Program-made: the position numbers and the translations under genes
The notes under the pieces: model-generated
Told to the model about the DNA's origin: nothing
The model's input: only the letters and a program-made list of their open reading frames with translations
Databases searched by the model: none
Assembly (NCBI GenBank): GCA_021647785.1
Contig: JAKIUC010000001.1
Location: forward strand, 80,001-144,000
DNA length: 64,000 bases
Reading direction: 5' to 3'
Source: Melioribacteraceae bacterium
GTDB lineage: Bacteria > Bacteroidota > Ignavibacteria > Ignavibacteriales > Melioribacteraceae
Shown here: piece after piece, positions 55,918 to 64,000 of the stretch
Numbering within the stretch: position 1 is the first letter of the stretch
Layout of the letters: every line of letters begins with the position of its first letter

Positions 55918-56280
55918 TTGAATAGTAATCCACTTTTCAATTTGCAACAGTACATTTTCTAAATCATACCTAACTTCAAAATCATCAAATCTTAAAAAGC
56001 TAACTCCTAATTTTTCAATTTTTTTCTGCCTAATCTTGTCATTTGTTTCATTTCCGTAATGACTTTCACCGTCAACTTCAATAGCAAGGAAAAGTTCACT
56101 ACAATAAAAATCTACAATGTAGTTGTCAATAGGTTTTTGTCTATGAAAATCATACCCTTTCATTTGTTTCCCTTTTAAATATCTCCAAAGTAATATCTCT
56201 GTAAATGTAGAGTTGTTGCGTAGTTTTCTAGCTTTCTCTTTTAGATTGCGGTTATATGGTATTATTTTTCGCTTTTTCAT
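55879..56280 (-). CDS. DUF559 endonuclease-domain protein
   Basis: 133 aa from ATG 56280, a compact Vsr/PD-(D/E)xK-like nuclease domain. Key parts: L-R-N-N-S-T-F-T-E-I-L-L-W-R-Y-L-K-G (about residues 20-37), F-H-R-Q-K-P-I-D-N-Y-I-V-D-F-Y-C (about 46-61), the E in L-A-I-E-V-D-G-E-S-H, then L-G-V-S-F-L-R-F-D-D. These give the D...E-x-D/E pattern of the active site. The end E-H-T-P-N-P-S-Q-E-G-N-F is coded by R1. It sits alone between a kinase and its regulator, flanked by the direct repeats R1 and R2. The role is unknown; a link to repeat mobility is a guess. Confidence 0.85.
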   Translation of the reverse strand: MKKRKIIPYNRNLKEKARKLRNNSTFTEILLWRYLKGKQMKGYDFHRQKPIDNYIVDFYCSELFLAIEVDGESHYGNETNDKIRQKKIEKLGVSFLRFDDFEVRYDLENVLLQIEKWITIQEHTPNPSQEGNF

Positions 56281-56297
56281 TTTTGTTTGCCACATTC

Positions 56298-56507
56298 TTT
56301 TTACACACCCCTAAATCCCCTCTCGAGAGGGGACTTTTTTTACTGCTCCTATGGAGCAGTATTATTGTCTTCCCTATTTCGACCTGCTCAGTACAACGTC
56401 TGAGGGGAAACAAATGCCATACCCCTAAACTTGACGGTATGGTTTTAAAAATTCCCCTACTTCGACTTACTCAGTACAACGTCTTGAGAGGGGTTAGGGG
56501 TGTGTTC
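56298..56507 (-). repeat. composite palindromic repeat R2 (210 bp)
   Basis: It equals R1 apart from one substitution, one deleted base and a 24-bp insertion ACTTCGACTTACTCAGTACA (plus ACGT), placed inside the final CCCCT...GAGAGGGG palindrome. The inserted 24 bp is a close copy of a motif found earlier in the same repeat. The repeat provides the last residues (T-P-L-T-P-L-K-T-L-Y) of the histidine kinase. Confidence 0.88.
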
Positions 56508-58591
56508 ACTTCTGTTTCATTTATTGGTATATCAATACAAACCTCTGTCCCTATTGAATTATTCTCATTATCAAAAAGGTCTATTATTTTATATGTTATT
56601 TGAACTTTTTCTAAATTGAGATACAACTCAAGAATCTGATTCATTATGCTTAACCCCTTTCCTGTACTGATGATGGAGAGTTCTTTTGCTTTTGCTCTCC
56701 CTATTCCATTATCACGTATGCAAATAATATAATCAGGATTACTTTTTCTGATAGATATATTTAATTCTCCTTTCACTTCAAGATGACGCAGCCCGTGTTT
56801 AATTGCATTCTCTACAAATGTATGTATTAGTGTTTTTGGAATTTTATTTTTTTGATTTACAGAATCATCAATTTCTATTTTATACTCAAACTTATTTTGC
56901 AATCTAAATTTTTCAAGTGCGAGATAGTTTTCAACATATTCAATTTCACTCTTTAGTGTGGTTAAAATATTATCTGAACCAAGTATTGTTGTTCGCAGCA
57001 GTTTACTATATTTACCAAAAATGTAATTAGCTTTCTCAATATCTTGTTTAGCAAAAAGTGACCCGATTGAATTTATTAAATTTAATGTAAAATGCGGGTC
57101 AATCTGATTTTTAATAGATTTCATCTGTAGTTCAGCAATTTTTCTTTCAGCAATATATCTTTTTTCTATTCTGTATCTCTGCGATTTTTGGATAAGCACG
57201 ATAATAGAAAAGAATCCTAAAAATATTCCGACATAAATTATGTACTCTAAATAATAAAGAATGCTGGATTCATACTTAAATATGTAAGAATATTTGCTGC
57301 CATGAACAAAAAGCTGGTTTCCATTTTTACCCATTTCAATTAGCGAAAAACTATAAAGTCTGCCAATATCTGAAATATCAATGATTGTCGGGTCGGAAAA
57401 ATCGTTTCTTGTAATTACTAATGCCTCACCAAATTCTCCAGAAAAAATAAGTTCTAATTCTCCATCATTATCTAAATCAAATTCTTTAGGTATGCCATAG
57501 GCAGATTTAGGAAGATTATAAGTATTAATAATTTCAAGATTTTCATCAAATTGATCAATTTCCCCCTTTCCATAAATTAAGAACAGTTTTCTATAATTGT
57601 TTTTATCAGTATATAATCTGGAATGAACCCATTCTGAATTTTTATCAAATATTCTCTCCTTCACTTTTCTACCTTTAGAATCATAAAGAGTAAGTGAACT
57701 TTTTATTTCTTTGGTTCCGCTATAAATAATAAGCACAGCCATGTACGAATTGTTATTAGATACAAAAGGAATGATAGAAGTAAATGATGGGAAGTATCCA
57801 ATTTTTTTTGGTTTAAATTTAAAGTTCATTTTCTCATCAAGCAGCATTAGCCACGCGAAATGGTCACTATATAGGTCATCAATTTTAGAATTACCAACTG
57901 CTTGAGGTGAACCAAAAAATTCTGGCTTACCATCCCCATCAATATCAAAAGAGAACGGGTTTTCAAATAAAGCAAAACCAAATGGAGATTTATAGAGAGT
58001 ATCATTTACAAAATCGTAAGCATACATTCCACGAGGTTGTTTAGCATAACCAGTTGATAAAGAAAAGTAAATTTCATTAATAGAATCATTGTTAAAATCG
58101 TACAAAGTACATTTCGAAATAGTACAGATAATCTTATCGTTTCTTTTGAAATAATCAGAAATTCCTTTTTCTTTGAAGTAGTACTTATTTTCAAAAGGAT
58201 TAAAACAACTTAAGTAGATAGTATTATTGAATAAAGTTGATATAAAAATCTCTAAAATGCCATCGTTATTAATATCATCAAAGAACATTGAAGGTTCATT
58301 CAAAACTTCACCATTAAAATTCCATTGATTTATCACACCCCCTTTTGTATAAACAATTACTCCCACAATGTTATCATTTTCTAATCTATAGACTTCTATT
58401 TTTTCACTATAAGAGTTATTGTTTAAGTCATAATAATAAGTGTTGCGATCTGTGCTGGTTCTTTCTTTGGAGATTTGTGTAATGGAGTATTTTTCAAAAA
58501 TAGGTGGTAAAAATTGTAAAACTACAAAAGAAATAATAACACTTAAAGTAATTGGATGTAGTAAAAGATATAATAATTGCTCTTTTTTCAA
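56471..58591 (-). CDS. LytS-like sensor histidine kinase with extracellular VCBS-type region
   Basis: A 706-aa membrane protein. An N-terminal helix (I-T-L-S-V-I-I-S-F-V-V-L-Q-F) is followed by a long periplasmic part (about residues 40-450) with calcium-type repeats F-F-D-D-I-N-N-D-G, L-Y-D-F-N-N-D-S, F-D-I-D-G-D-G-K-P-E-F and F-D-L-D-N-D-G-E-L, like FG-GAP/VCBS propellers. A second helix (I-I-Y-V-G-I-F-L-G-F-F, about 455-475) precedes the kinase: Q-I-D-P-H-F-T-L-N-L-I-N-S-I (phospho-His near 510) and the HATPase boxes V-E-N-A-I-K-H-G-L-R and D-N-G-I-G-R-A. The final ten residues come from R2. It probably signals to the response regulator at 55121. Confidence 0.9.
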   Translation of the reverse strand: MKKEQLLYLLLHPITLSVIISFVVLQFLPPIFEKYSITQISKERTSTDRNTYYYDLNNNSYSEKIEVYRLENDNIVGVIVYTKGGVINQWNFNGEVLNEPSMFFDDINNDGILEIFISTLFNNTIYLSCFNPFENKYYFKEKGISDYFKRNDKIICTISKCTLYDFNNDSINEIYFSLSTGYAKQPRGMYAYDFVNDTLYKSPFGFALFENPFSFDIDGDGKPEFFGSPQAVGNSKIDDLYSDHFAWLMLLDEKMNFKFKPKKIGYFPSFTSIIPFVSNNNSYMAVLIIYSGTKEIKSSLTLYDSKGRKVKERIFDKNSEWVHSRLYTDKNNYRKLFLIYGKGEIDQFDENLEIINTYNLPKSAYGIPKEFDLDNDGELELIFSGEFGEALVITRNDFSDPTIIDISDIGRLYSFSLIEMGKNGNQLFVHGSKYSYIFKYESSILYYLEYIIYVGIFLGFFSIIVLIQKSQRYRIEKRYIAERKIAELQMKSIKNQIDPHFTLNLINSIGSLFAKQDIEKANYIFGKYSKLLRTTILGSDNILTTLKSEIEYVENYLALEKFRLQNKFEYKIEIDDSVNQKNKIPKTLIHTFVENAIKHGLRHLEVKGELNISIRKSNPDYIICIRDNGIGRAKAKELSIISTGKGLSIMNQILELYLNLEKVQITYKIIDLFDNENNSIGTEVCIDIPINETEVNTPLTPLKTLY

Positions 58592-58966
58592 TTACTTTTC
58601 CCCTCTTAAAAAAAGAAATTATTAAAGTAAGTTTGCGAGAAATAGAGATTGAATAAGGTAATAATTTTAGACTCCATTTTTATTTATCATCTTAATAAAT
58701 ATGAGGAGGAGGTTTTGAGAAAATTCCCTCTTATAGTAGTTGTAATTTACATAATTTAAATTTAAAATATTAAAAAAATAGTTATATTTTATTTTGTCTG
58801 CATGACTCCGGGAGATGTGATGAAAAAATAGAATGTAATAGGAATATGAACAATTCATCAAAGATTTAAAAACAATCTTGGTATGAATAATGTAATAAGG
58901 TTGATTTATGTTGTAATTCTATATGTTGTTTTACATTTCACTCAACTACGGCGGACTAATGCATTA
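58592..58966. other. 375-nt intergenic region, nothing convincing
   Basis: AT-rich sequence between the kinase and the reductase gene. No real open frame, terminator with a T-run, or repeat family member was found. The kinase promoter should lie at its left end. Confidence 0.5.
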
Positions 58967-59842
58967 TTACTTGGGTGTTAATCTTTTAACCGATTTATAA
59001 AGTGCTTGTGTTCCCTCTTTCCCCTCTCCGTTTGCTTGGTTACTTTTGTAAAGCTGATGCACATAACTCAATGCTGGCAAGGGTAAATGAATTTCTTCTG
59101 CGGCTTCAAGAACAAGGCGTAAATCTTTTTGCTGTAAATCAATCATAAAGCCAGGAGCAAAATCTTCATCAATCATTTTTGGTGCTAAATTAGATAATTG
59201 CCACGAGCCAGCAGCGCCCCCTTTTGTAGCTTCCACCATTTTGCCTCCATCTAATCCGGATTTTTGTGCAAATAAAACCGCTTCACTTACAGCCATGTTT
59301 GTTACAGAAACAAGAATTTGATTACAGAGTTTTGTTGTTTGCCCCATTCCATTAGTGCCGCAGTGAGTTATTGTTTTTCCCATCGCTTCAAGTATAGGTT
59401 TGCATCGTTCCAGAATCTCTGAATTACCACCAACCATAATTGAGAGAGTTCCATTTATTGCACCAACATCACCACCGCTAACTGGGGCATCAAGCATTTC
59501 AATGTTTTCCATTTTTAATTTTGCAGCAATATCTTTTGTAACTGATGGAGAAATTGTACTCATATCAATTACAACACTCCCCTTTTTTGCACCTTTTATT
59601 ACTCCATTTTCACCAAGAATAACATCATGAACATCTGGAGTATCTGAAACAATTGTGATTATTATATCAGATTTCTCTGCCACCTCTTTTGGAGTTCTCC
59701 CATTCTCTCCTCCAGCCTCTATAATTACGTCTGCTTTAGCTTCAGTTCTATTATATGCAATAACATTAAATCCGGCTTTTAATAAATTTAATGCCATTGG
59801 TTCTCCCATTATTCCTAATCCTATAAATCCAACTTTTTCCAT
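58967..59842 (-). CDS. GarR-like beta-hydroxyacid dehydrogenase
   Basis: A 291-aa cytosolic NAD(P)-dependent oxidoreductase. The Rossmann motif is G-F-I-G-L-G-I-M-G-E-P-M-A (about residues 5-17); D-A-P-V-S-G-G-D-V-G-A (about 117-127) is the substrate loop; the catalytic Lys is in G-M-G-Q-T-T-K-L-C-N-Q (about 170). The family includes 2-hydroxy-3-oxopropionate (tartronate semialdehyde) reductase and 3-hydroxyisobutyrate dehydrogenase; these cannot be told apart by eye. Length is normal and no pathway genes are adjacent. Confidence 0.9.
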   Translation of the reverse strand: MEKVGFIGLGIMGEPMALNLLKAGFNVIAYNRTEAKADVIIEAGGENGRTPKEVAEKSDIIITIVSDTPDVHDVILGENGVIKGAKKGSVVIDMSTISPSVTKDIAAKLKMENIEMLDAPVSGGDVGAINGTLSIMVGGNSEILERCKPILEAMGKTITHCGTNGMGQTTKLCNQILVSVTNMAVSEAVLFAQKSGLDGGKMVEATKGGAAGSWQLSNLAPKMIDEDFAPGFMIDLQQKDLRLVLEAAEEIHLPLPALSYVHQLYKSNQANGEGKEGTQALYKSVKRLTPK

Positions 59843-60073
59843 CTTAACTCCATTTTTCTATAATTGTATATACTGAACATTATACTAAAGAGTGTTGCTT
59901 TAAAAATACAAAAAAAACAAAAACTAAATTACAAATAAACCGCAAAAAGCAATTCTACAAATCCTCTAATGGGTCTTTTTGAAAAAACTGAGTTAGTTGT
60001 TTTTAGCTTGAAAACTTGTGATTTGTTTATTGGAATTTATTTGTTTTTAGTATTTGTTGTATGCAAATGTACT

Positions 60074-61180
60074 CTATTCAATAAGATTAAAATTCACTTT
60101 ACCAAATTCAATCCCATTAATTATTATTGAAACTTGGTGTTTCCCAATGTAAAACTTACGAGTAGTAATTATTTTGAATGATTGCTTTTTGTTAATTTTT
60201 GTAGCTGATTTTTTTGGATAATCCTTCTCACTAATTTTAAATACTTTTCTTTTCAATGAACCATTTATCTTTTGATAATAGAGCCCATATTCTAATCGTA
60301 TTTTGGAAGCAAAAATATTTTTATTTAAAAGTTGAAATGAGAATTCAACAAAATCTCCAATTTTAACGTTAGGTGTTAGAATTTTAAAGTCTGTAATCTC
60401 AATTTTATCAACAGAGCCAAAGCCAAACAATCTCATTACTTCTAAGTTTCCTTCTTTTAAAAGGGTTCTGCAAGCATGCTTGGTTAATAAATCCGTTTCT
60501 TTTGTTACCCCTTTCCAGCCTTTTACAAGGGCAATTACTATTGTTGGATTCTCTTTTGAAATGTCATTAAGATTATTTGCCACACTTCTTCGTACAGTTT
60601 CCGAAACATCATTTTTTAAATTTTCAAGAATAGGAATTATCGGTTCAGGGTTTTGTTTCAGAGATGGTATTGCCATTGCCCATGGTAACCTTGGTCTGCA
60701 ACCTTCCGATGCCAGTCGTCTTACCATAGAATGTTTATGTTGCGACCACAACAACATTTGAGCAATCATTCTCTTTTCATATCTAATGATGAAAGGACGA
60801 ACGGCGAATTCGCATGTTACAAATTGTGTTACTTCTTCAAAAGCGGTGATAGAAGTTTTGTAATTATTTAATCCATAGATTTCGATAAAATCTGGGAAGA
60901 AAATAAATTCAAGATTATCTGGTTTGAAGCCTTCACTTAATAAATTTGGAATTGTGTTTAATAAAATCTCAACATTTTTTTCAAAATCTTCCGATAGATG
61001 GTTTTTTAATACTATTGTTATGTGCCGCATTCTTTGTTTTAGTTCTCTTTTATCCCATTCATTATCATAAATTTGTTTTAAAAAGGACTCTTTATCAAAG
61101 TCTCTTTCTGTTTTTTGAATGGTTCGGATGAATTTATAAAAGAACTCTTTGCTGTAAATATTTTTTAACAATTCGGGCAT
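60074..61180 (-). CDS. AlkD-like DNA alkylation repair protein
   Basis: A 368-aa protein. Residues 1-270 are HEAT-like helical repeats of the DNA alkylation repair family, with R-L-A-S-E-G-C-R-P-R-L-P-W-A near residue 155, V-R-R-S-V-A-N-N-L-N-D-I-S near 194 and L-L-T-K-H-A-C-R-T-L-L near 232; R-P-R-L-P-W and V-A-N-N-L-N are typical of the group. Residues 275-368 form a second beta-rich domain found at the end of the longer members. The family removes alkylated bases in AlkD; activity of this subgroup is not shown. It is a single gene. Confidence 0.88.
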   Translation of the reverse strand: MPELLKNIYSKEFFYKFIRTIQKTERDFDKESFLKQIYDNEWDKRELKQRMRHITIVLKNHLSEDFEKNVEILLNTIPNLLSEGFKPDNLEFIFFPDFIEIYGLNNYKTSITAFEEVTQFVTCEFAVRPFIIRYEKRMIAQMLLWSQHKHSMVRRLASEGCRPRLPWAMAIPSLKQNPEPIIPILENLKNDVSETVRRSVANNLNDISKENPTIVIALVKGWKGVTKETDLLTKHACRTLLKEGNLEVMRLFGFGSVDKIEITDFKILTPNVKIGDFVEFSFQLLNKNIFASKIRLEYGLYYQKINGSLKRKVFKISEKDYPKKSATKINKKQSFKIITTRKFYIGKHQVSIIINGIEFGKVNFNLIE

Positions 61181-61305
61181 TATTTTTTATCTCTTTATTA
61201 ATATTTTAAATGACTAATAAACTCATTATAAATATTACACACAACATTAAATTTATGAAACATTTATGACTCTTCGAGCCAAACTAGGAGATGATTATAA
61301 AAAAC

Positions 61306-61394
61306 AATTGTAGAACGAAAGTCCCCTTTCGTTTCTATCTAATAGCAAGAGCGAATTCCCATAGGGACAGGCAAGGAGATTCGCTCTACAAATT
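61306..61394. repeat. 89-bp structured repeat upstream of the SlyD-like gene
   Basis: An outer stem (AATTGTAGA with TCTACAAATT) encloses two hairpins: AACGAAAG-TCCC-CTTTCGTT and AGAGCGAAT...ATTCGCTCT. It is richer in G+C than the flanks. It could be a dispersed element or a leader structure; the gene starts 103 nt later. Confidence 0.6.
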
Positions 61395-61486
61395 ATAAAC
61401 ACATGAAATGAATAATCTGTTATTGTGAATTTTCTAATGCAAAATTTATGTTGATTTTGTAAATTGCACATCAAATTTTAAAACAA

Positions 61487-61493
61487 AGGAGAT
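61487..61493 (+). promoter_or_regulatory. strong ribosome binding site of the SlyD-like gene
   Basis: AAAGGAG, about 4 nt ahead of the ATG at 61497 with AT-rich spacing. This is one of the clearest Shine-Dalgarno matches in the window and shows that SD-led starts are used. Confidence 0.7.
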
Positions 61494-61496
61494 AGA

Positions 61497-61979
61497 ATGA
61501 CTATCGAAAATGATAAAGTAGTTTTAATGGATTACACACTTACAAATGAGAATGGCGATATAATAGATACTTCAGATGGACGAGAGCCTTTGGCTTATAT
61601 TCAAGGGCATCAAAATATAATTCCAGGGTTAGAGCAAGAGATGGCTGGTAAAAAAGTTGGTGATAAATTTAAGGCTGTTGTTCAACCTGAAGATGGTTAT
61701 GGAAAATTTAACCCCGCACTTCTTCAAGAAGTTGACCGCAATGTATTTAAAGGTGTTGATGAAATAGAAGTTGGAATGCAGTTTAAAGCAGAGTTAGAGA
61801 ATGGTCCAATAATTATGACAGTAACAAAAATTGATGGTGATAAAATTACAATTGATGGAAATCATGCACTTGCAGACCAAGTATTAACTTTTGATGTTGA
61901 AGTAAAAGAGATACGCAATGCTACCTCTGAAGAATTAGAACATAAACATGTACATGGTGCTGGTGGACATCACCATTAG
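61497..61979 (+). CDS. SlyD-like FKBP peptidyl-prolyl isomerase
   Basis: A 160-aa cytosolic isomerase/chaperone. The FKBP part reads V-L-M-D-Y-T-L-T-N-E-N-G-D-I-I-D-T-S near residue 8-25, P-L-A-Y-I-Q-G-H-Q-N-I-I-P-G-L-E (about 31-46), and V-Q-P-E-D-G-Y-G near 62-69. An IF (insert-in-flap) domain (about 70-125) is the mark of the SlyD group. The end is rich in His (H-K-H-V-H-G-A-G-G-H-H-H), as in SlyD, and probably binds nickel or zinc. It is a single gene with its own SD. Confidence 0.93.
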   Translation: MTIENDKVVLMDYTLTNENGDIIDTSDGREPLAYIQGHQNIIPGLEQEMAGKKVGDKFKAVVQPEDGYGKFNPALLQEVDRNVFKGVDEIEVGMQFKAELENGPIIMTVTKIDGDKITIDGNHALADQVLTFDVEVKEIRNATSEELEHKHVHGAGGHHH

Positions 61980-61986
61980 AATTAAG

Positions 61987-62103
61987 GGCTTAGTTCTACT
62001 TATTACTCCATTTACAAAAGCCAAATTTCACTTTGTCTGATAACCTTATAGTTTTATTTTCAGCTTTTGTATTACTGTAAATTACTATATTTAGAACTAA
62101 GCC
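61987..62103. repeat. 117-bp palindromic element of the GGCTTAGTTCTA family
   Basis: The perfect 12-bp outer arms GGCTTAGTTCTA / TAGAACTAAGCC bound an AT-rich segment with an inner inverted pair (ACAAAAGC / GCTTTTGT). The ends match the larger element at 23614-23822. It follows the SlyD-like gene by 7 nt and could end its transcript. Confidence 0.7.
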
Positions 62104-62150
62104 GAATAAAGCAACTTAATTTACTAAAGCCTTCTGTATTTTTTTAGATA

Positions 62151-63587
62151 TCACAAATTAAAAAATGATTTTATCTTTCCTAAAATATTATCGTAAAAAT
62201 GCTTTTTCTTTTTACCGGCATCTTCAATTGCTTGTATGTTCATTATTGTTCTATCTGTAATAGTATCACTAATTGCTTCAACCAATTCACTTCTGTTATT
62301 TAATATTTCACGAATATCTTCCTTTTTAATTTCACAAACTATTGAATCGGAAATAGCTGCTACTGTTGCAGAACGTGGCTCACCAGTAAACAAGGACATC
62401 TCGCCCAAATATGCTCCAGGAGATAGTATTGCTAATTGGATTACTTCTCCTTTAGCTGTTTTCATAGAAACTTTTAATAACCCCTCAACAACAAGAAACA
62501 TAGATTCTCCACTTTCATTTTGTTTAATCAACACATCTTCTTTGGCTACAGAAAATACAGATATCTTTCGAGATAATTGGTCAATCTCTTTTTTAGTAAA
62601 ATGAGAAAATAACTCGTTATGAAGTAGAATTAATTTTTTATCATATCCAAACTGGAAGTAACTCTGTTCGGTTGGAAAGAGAGAATCTTTTGTTATTAAC
62701 TTCATTCCAGTAAACGAAAGGTGACTAAGAACTTTTTTATAAATTAAGTCATTAATTTCTGTTCTTTCAGTTATCTTTTCTGGTCTAATAAAATATTTTA
62801 TCGAGTATTCTATTCCAAGTTCGTTAGTGGCACTAATATTTATTTCTGGTTCTTTATCAGAAATATTTAGTGGAGTTAAAGCATCAATAACACTCGCCAT
62901 TAACACACGTTTCACTCTCTCTGTTGGGTACGCCGAAGATAAATTAAAAAAGAGTTGAATACTAACTTGGTCTTTGGAGCCGCTGTAATTTTTAACTACA
63001 ATATTACTTAAAACCGATTGCGGAATAATAGTAACTGTGTTATCAGCACTCTTCAACTTAATATTCCTTATTCTTATATCTATTACCTCACCCTCAACTT
63101 TGCCAATTGAATTATCAATAACCTCAATCCAATCACCAATATTAAATGGTTTGTCGGTTGTAAATAAAGAGCCACTTGAGAGTAATAAAGCCCTTCTTCG
63201 CAATGCAGTTCCAACTATTAAAATAATAACTGCAATTGTTAACCAAAATGTATTTAACTCAATTTTAACCACTTTTGTTAAAATTCCCATTAGTGCAAAA
63301 ACATAGATTGAAACTGAAATAAAATCAATTATTATTTGATTAAAATTATTCGAAATTGGTCTTTTAAATAAACCGTTCCAAATAAATGTATGAACCAAAA
63401 TATTAAACAGAAGTGCTCCTGATAACCATAATGTAGAATTTATCAGATAGTAAAAGAGATGATCGGCATAATAATTTGTTCCGGCTTCAGTTGGGTGTAT
63501 CTCAAATAACTGAAGTAACGATAATATTAGGGAGATTGCAAAGATAGTGAAAGGTAAGAATATCGGCGAAGTTTTTATGAATTTCAT
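62151..63587 (-). CDS. MscS-type channel with cyclic-nucleotide-binding domain
   Basis: A 478-aa inner-membrane protein. Four N-terminal helices (about residues 8-145) are followed by the MscS beta domain with S-S-G-S-L-F-T-T-D-K-P-F-N-I-G-D-W-I-E-V (about 137-156) and I-P-Q-S-V-L-S-N near 185. After the cytosolic MscS part comes a cNMP-binding domain (about 325-450): G-E-S-M-F-L-V-V-E-G near 366, and the phosphate-binding cassette P-G-A-Y-L-G-E-M-S-L-F-T-G-E-P-R-S-A-T (about 396-414). It belongs to the bacterial cyclic-nucleotide-gated (bCNG) subfamily, which couples ion flow to cAMP rather than mainly to tension. Confidence 0.9.
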   Translation of the reverse strand: MKFIKTSPIFLPFTIFAISLILSLLQLFEIHPTEAGTNYYADHLFYYLINSTLWLSGALLFNILVHTFIWNGLFKRPISNNFNQIIIDFISVSIYVFALMGILTKVVKIELNTFWLTIAVIILIVGTALRRRALLLSSGSLFTTDKPFNIGDWIEVIDNSIGKVEGEVIDIRIRNIKLKSADNTVTIIPQSVLSNIVVKNYSGSKDQVSIQLFFNLSSAYPTERVKRVLMASVIDALTPLNISDKEPEINISATNELGIEYSIKYFIRPEKITERTEINDLIYKKVLSHLSFTGMKLITKDSLFPTEQSYFQFGYDKKLILLHNELFSHFTKKEIDQLSRKISVFSVAKEDVLIKQNESGESMFLVVEGLLKVSMKTAKGEVIQLAILSPGAYLGEMSLFTGEPRSATVAAISDSIVCEIKKEDIREILNNRSELVEAISDTITDRTIMNIQAIEDAGKKKKHFYDNILGKIKSFFNL

Positions 63588-63893
63588 AATTATTCCTTGT
63601 AATTATAAAACAAAATATATGAAACTGAACAATAAAACAATAGAACAATCTCCCTTAAACAATTTTCCCAAAACTTAAAAATTCTCCATTGTATTCTTGC
63701 AGAAGAGAACTTTTAAAATTATAAATGCAAGTATCCGACCAAGTACGATATAGCCTAACAACGCATATATTTCCTATTTACACCGTATATCCCTTCTTTC
63801 ATAACGTATATTCTAAAATAGTTGAAGATTGGAATATTTGTTCCGATAATAGTATCGTATTAATAATTTATTACAACCGGAGAAATAAGTAAA
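63588..63893. other. 306-nt intergenic region, probable divergent promoters
   Basis: AT-rich region between the MscS-type gene and the exported protein gene, transcribed away from each other. An SD-like GGAGAAAT at 63879 precedes the latter. No repeat family member or RNA structure was identified. Confidence 0.4.
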
Positions 63894-64000
63894 ATGATTA
63901 AATCAATTACAAAAATATCTATTATAATATTTTTATTTACTTTTACAACATTACATTTTGCAGCGGGCAATAAAAAACACCACGTCGGAGTTTTTGCTGG
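63894..64000 (+). CDS. exported protein, cut by the window end
   Basis: Only the first 35 codons are present: a signal peptide (I-S-I-I-I-F-L-F-T-F-T-T-L-H-F-A-A) followed by K-K-H-H-V-G-V-F-A-G. The short mature start, with its alternating pattern, resembles the first strand of an outer-membrane barrel, but the family cannot be named. The gene continues beyond the window. Confidence 0.6.
   Translation, partial: MIKSITKISIIIFLFTFTTLHFAAGNKKHHVGVFA

Overview
The window looks like an AT-rich chromosome of the Bacteroidota/Chlorobiota (FCB) group, most likely an Ignavibacteria-type bacterium. The evidence is several secreted proteins ending in the type IX secretion (T9SS) sorting module with the NYPNPFNP motif, PorV/PorQ-like outer-membrane proteins, a TonB receptor with a carboxypeptidase-regulatory N-terminal domain, LytS-type two-component signalling, a NamZ homologue, and Shine-Dalgarno sequences in front of some genes. 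No database search was possible, so all names rest on recognised motifs.

Layout. (1) 1-3100: the 3' 95% of a 23S rRNA gene, the 5S gene and a strong terminator. (2) 3200-6360: an accessory block with features of an integron cassette array without its integrase: imperfect palindromes flanked by AAC...GTT core sites, small genes (DUF4145, GIY-YIG, a GNAT-like/XRE pair, a broken gene), and one cassette whose first seven bases are exactly complementary to the start of its terminal palindrome. (3) 6440-9028: NhaC antiporter and a porin-like barrel on the minus strand. (4) 9344-23560: a long plus-strand run of exported proteins: T9SS cargo, lipoproteins, TonB receptor, PorV-like barrel, NHL lipoprotein and a secreted phospholipase D-like protein, with an S23 four-helix-bundle gene and two fused gene remnants between them. 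(5) 23936-35808: housekeeping and envelope genes (namZ, hutI, glgA, gmhB-like, TPR protein, glyA, tatC, polyprenyl synthase). (6) 35897-39002: a toxin-antitoxin graveyard: a zeta-toxin remnant, its presumed antitoxin split by an IS1634-family element with a 65-bp target duplication, then a RelE/RHH pair. (7) 39098-43852: pgsA-ftsY-dagK cluster, purF, tRNA-Pro and a MerR regulator. (8) 43853-47374: repeat-rich region with a TIGR02757 gene, a fused BrnT/CopG-like toxin-antitoxin reading frame and a minisatellite. (9) 47415-58591: a giant T9SS protein, two DUF4143 ATPases preceded by tandem repeats, and a LytS-like kinase/regulator pair split by a DUF559 nuclease gene that sits between two nearly identical composite repeats. 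(10) 58967-64000: GarR-like reductase, AlkD-like protein, SlyD-like isomerase, cNMP-gated MscS channel and the start of an exported protein.

The strongest theme is small mobile or palindromic DNA. At least six repeat families are present. Several run into coding sequence and change protein ends (GlyA, the DUF559 protein, the histidine kinase, the 211-aa exported protein) or insert in frame (the phospholipase D-like protein). The items most worth following are the cassette array next to the rRNA operon, the IS1634-type insertion with its 65-bp duplication, the DUF559 gene inside duplicated palindromic repeats, and the fused toxin-antitoxin gene.
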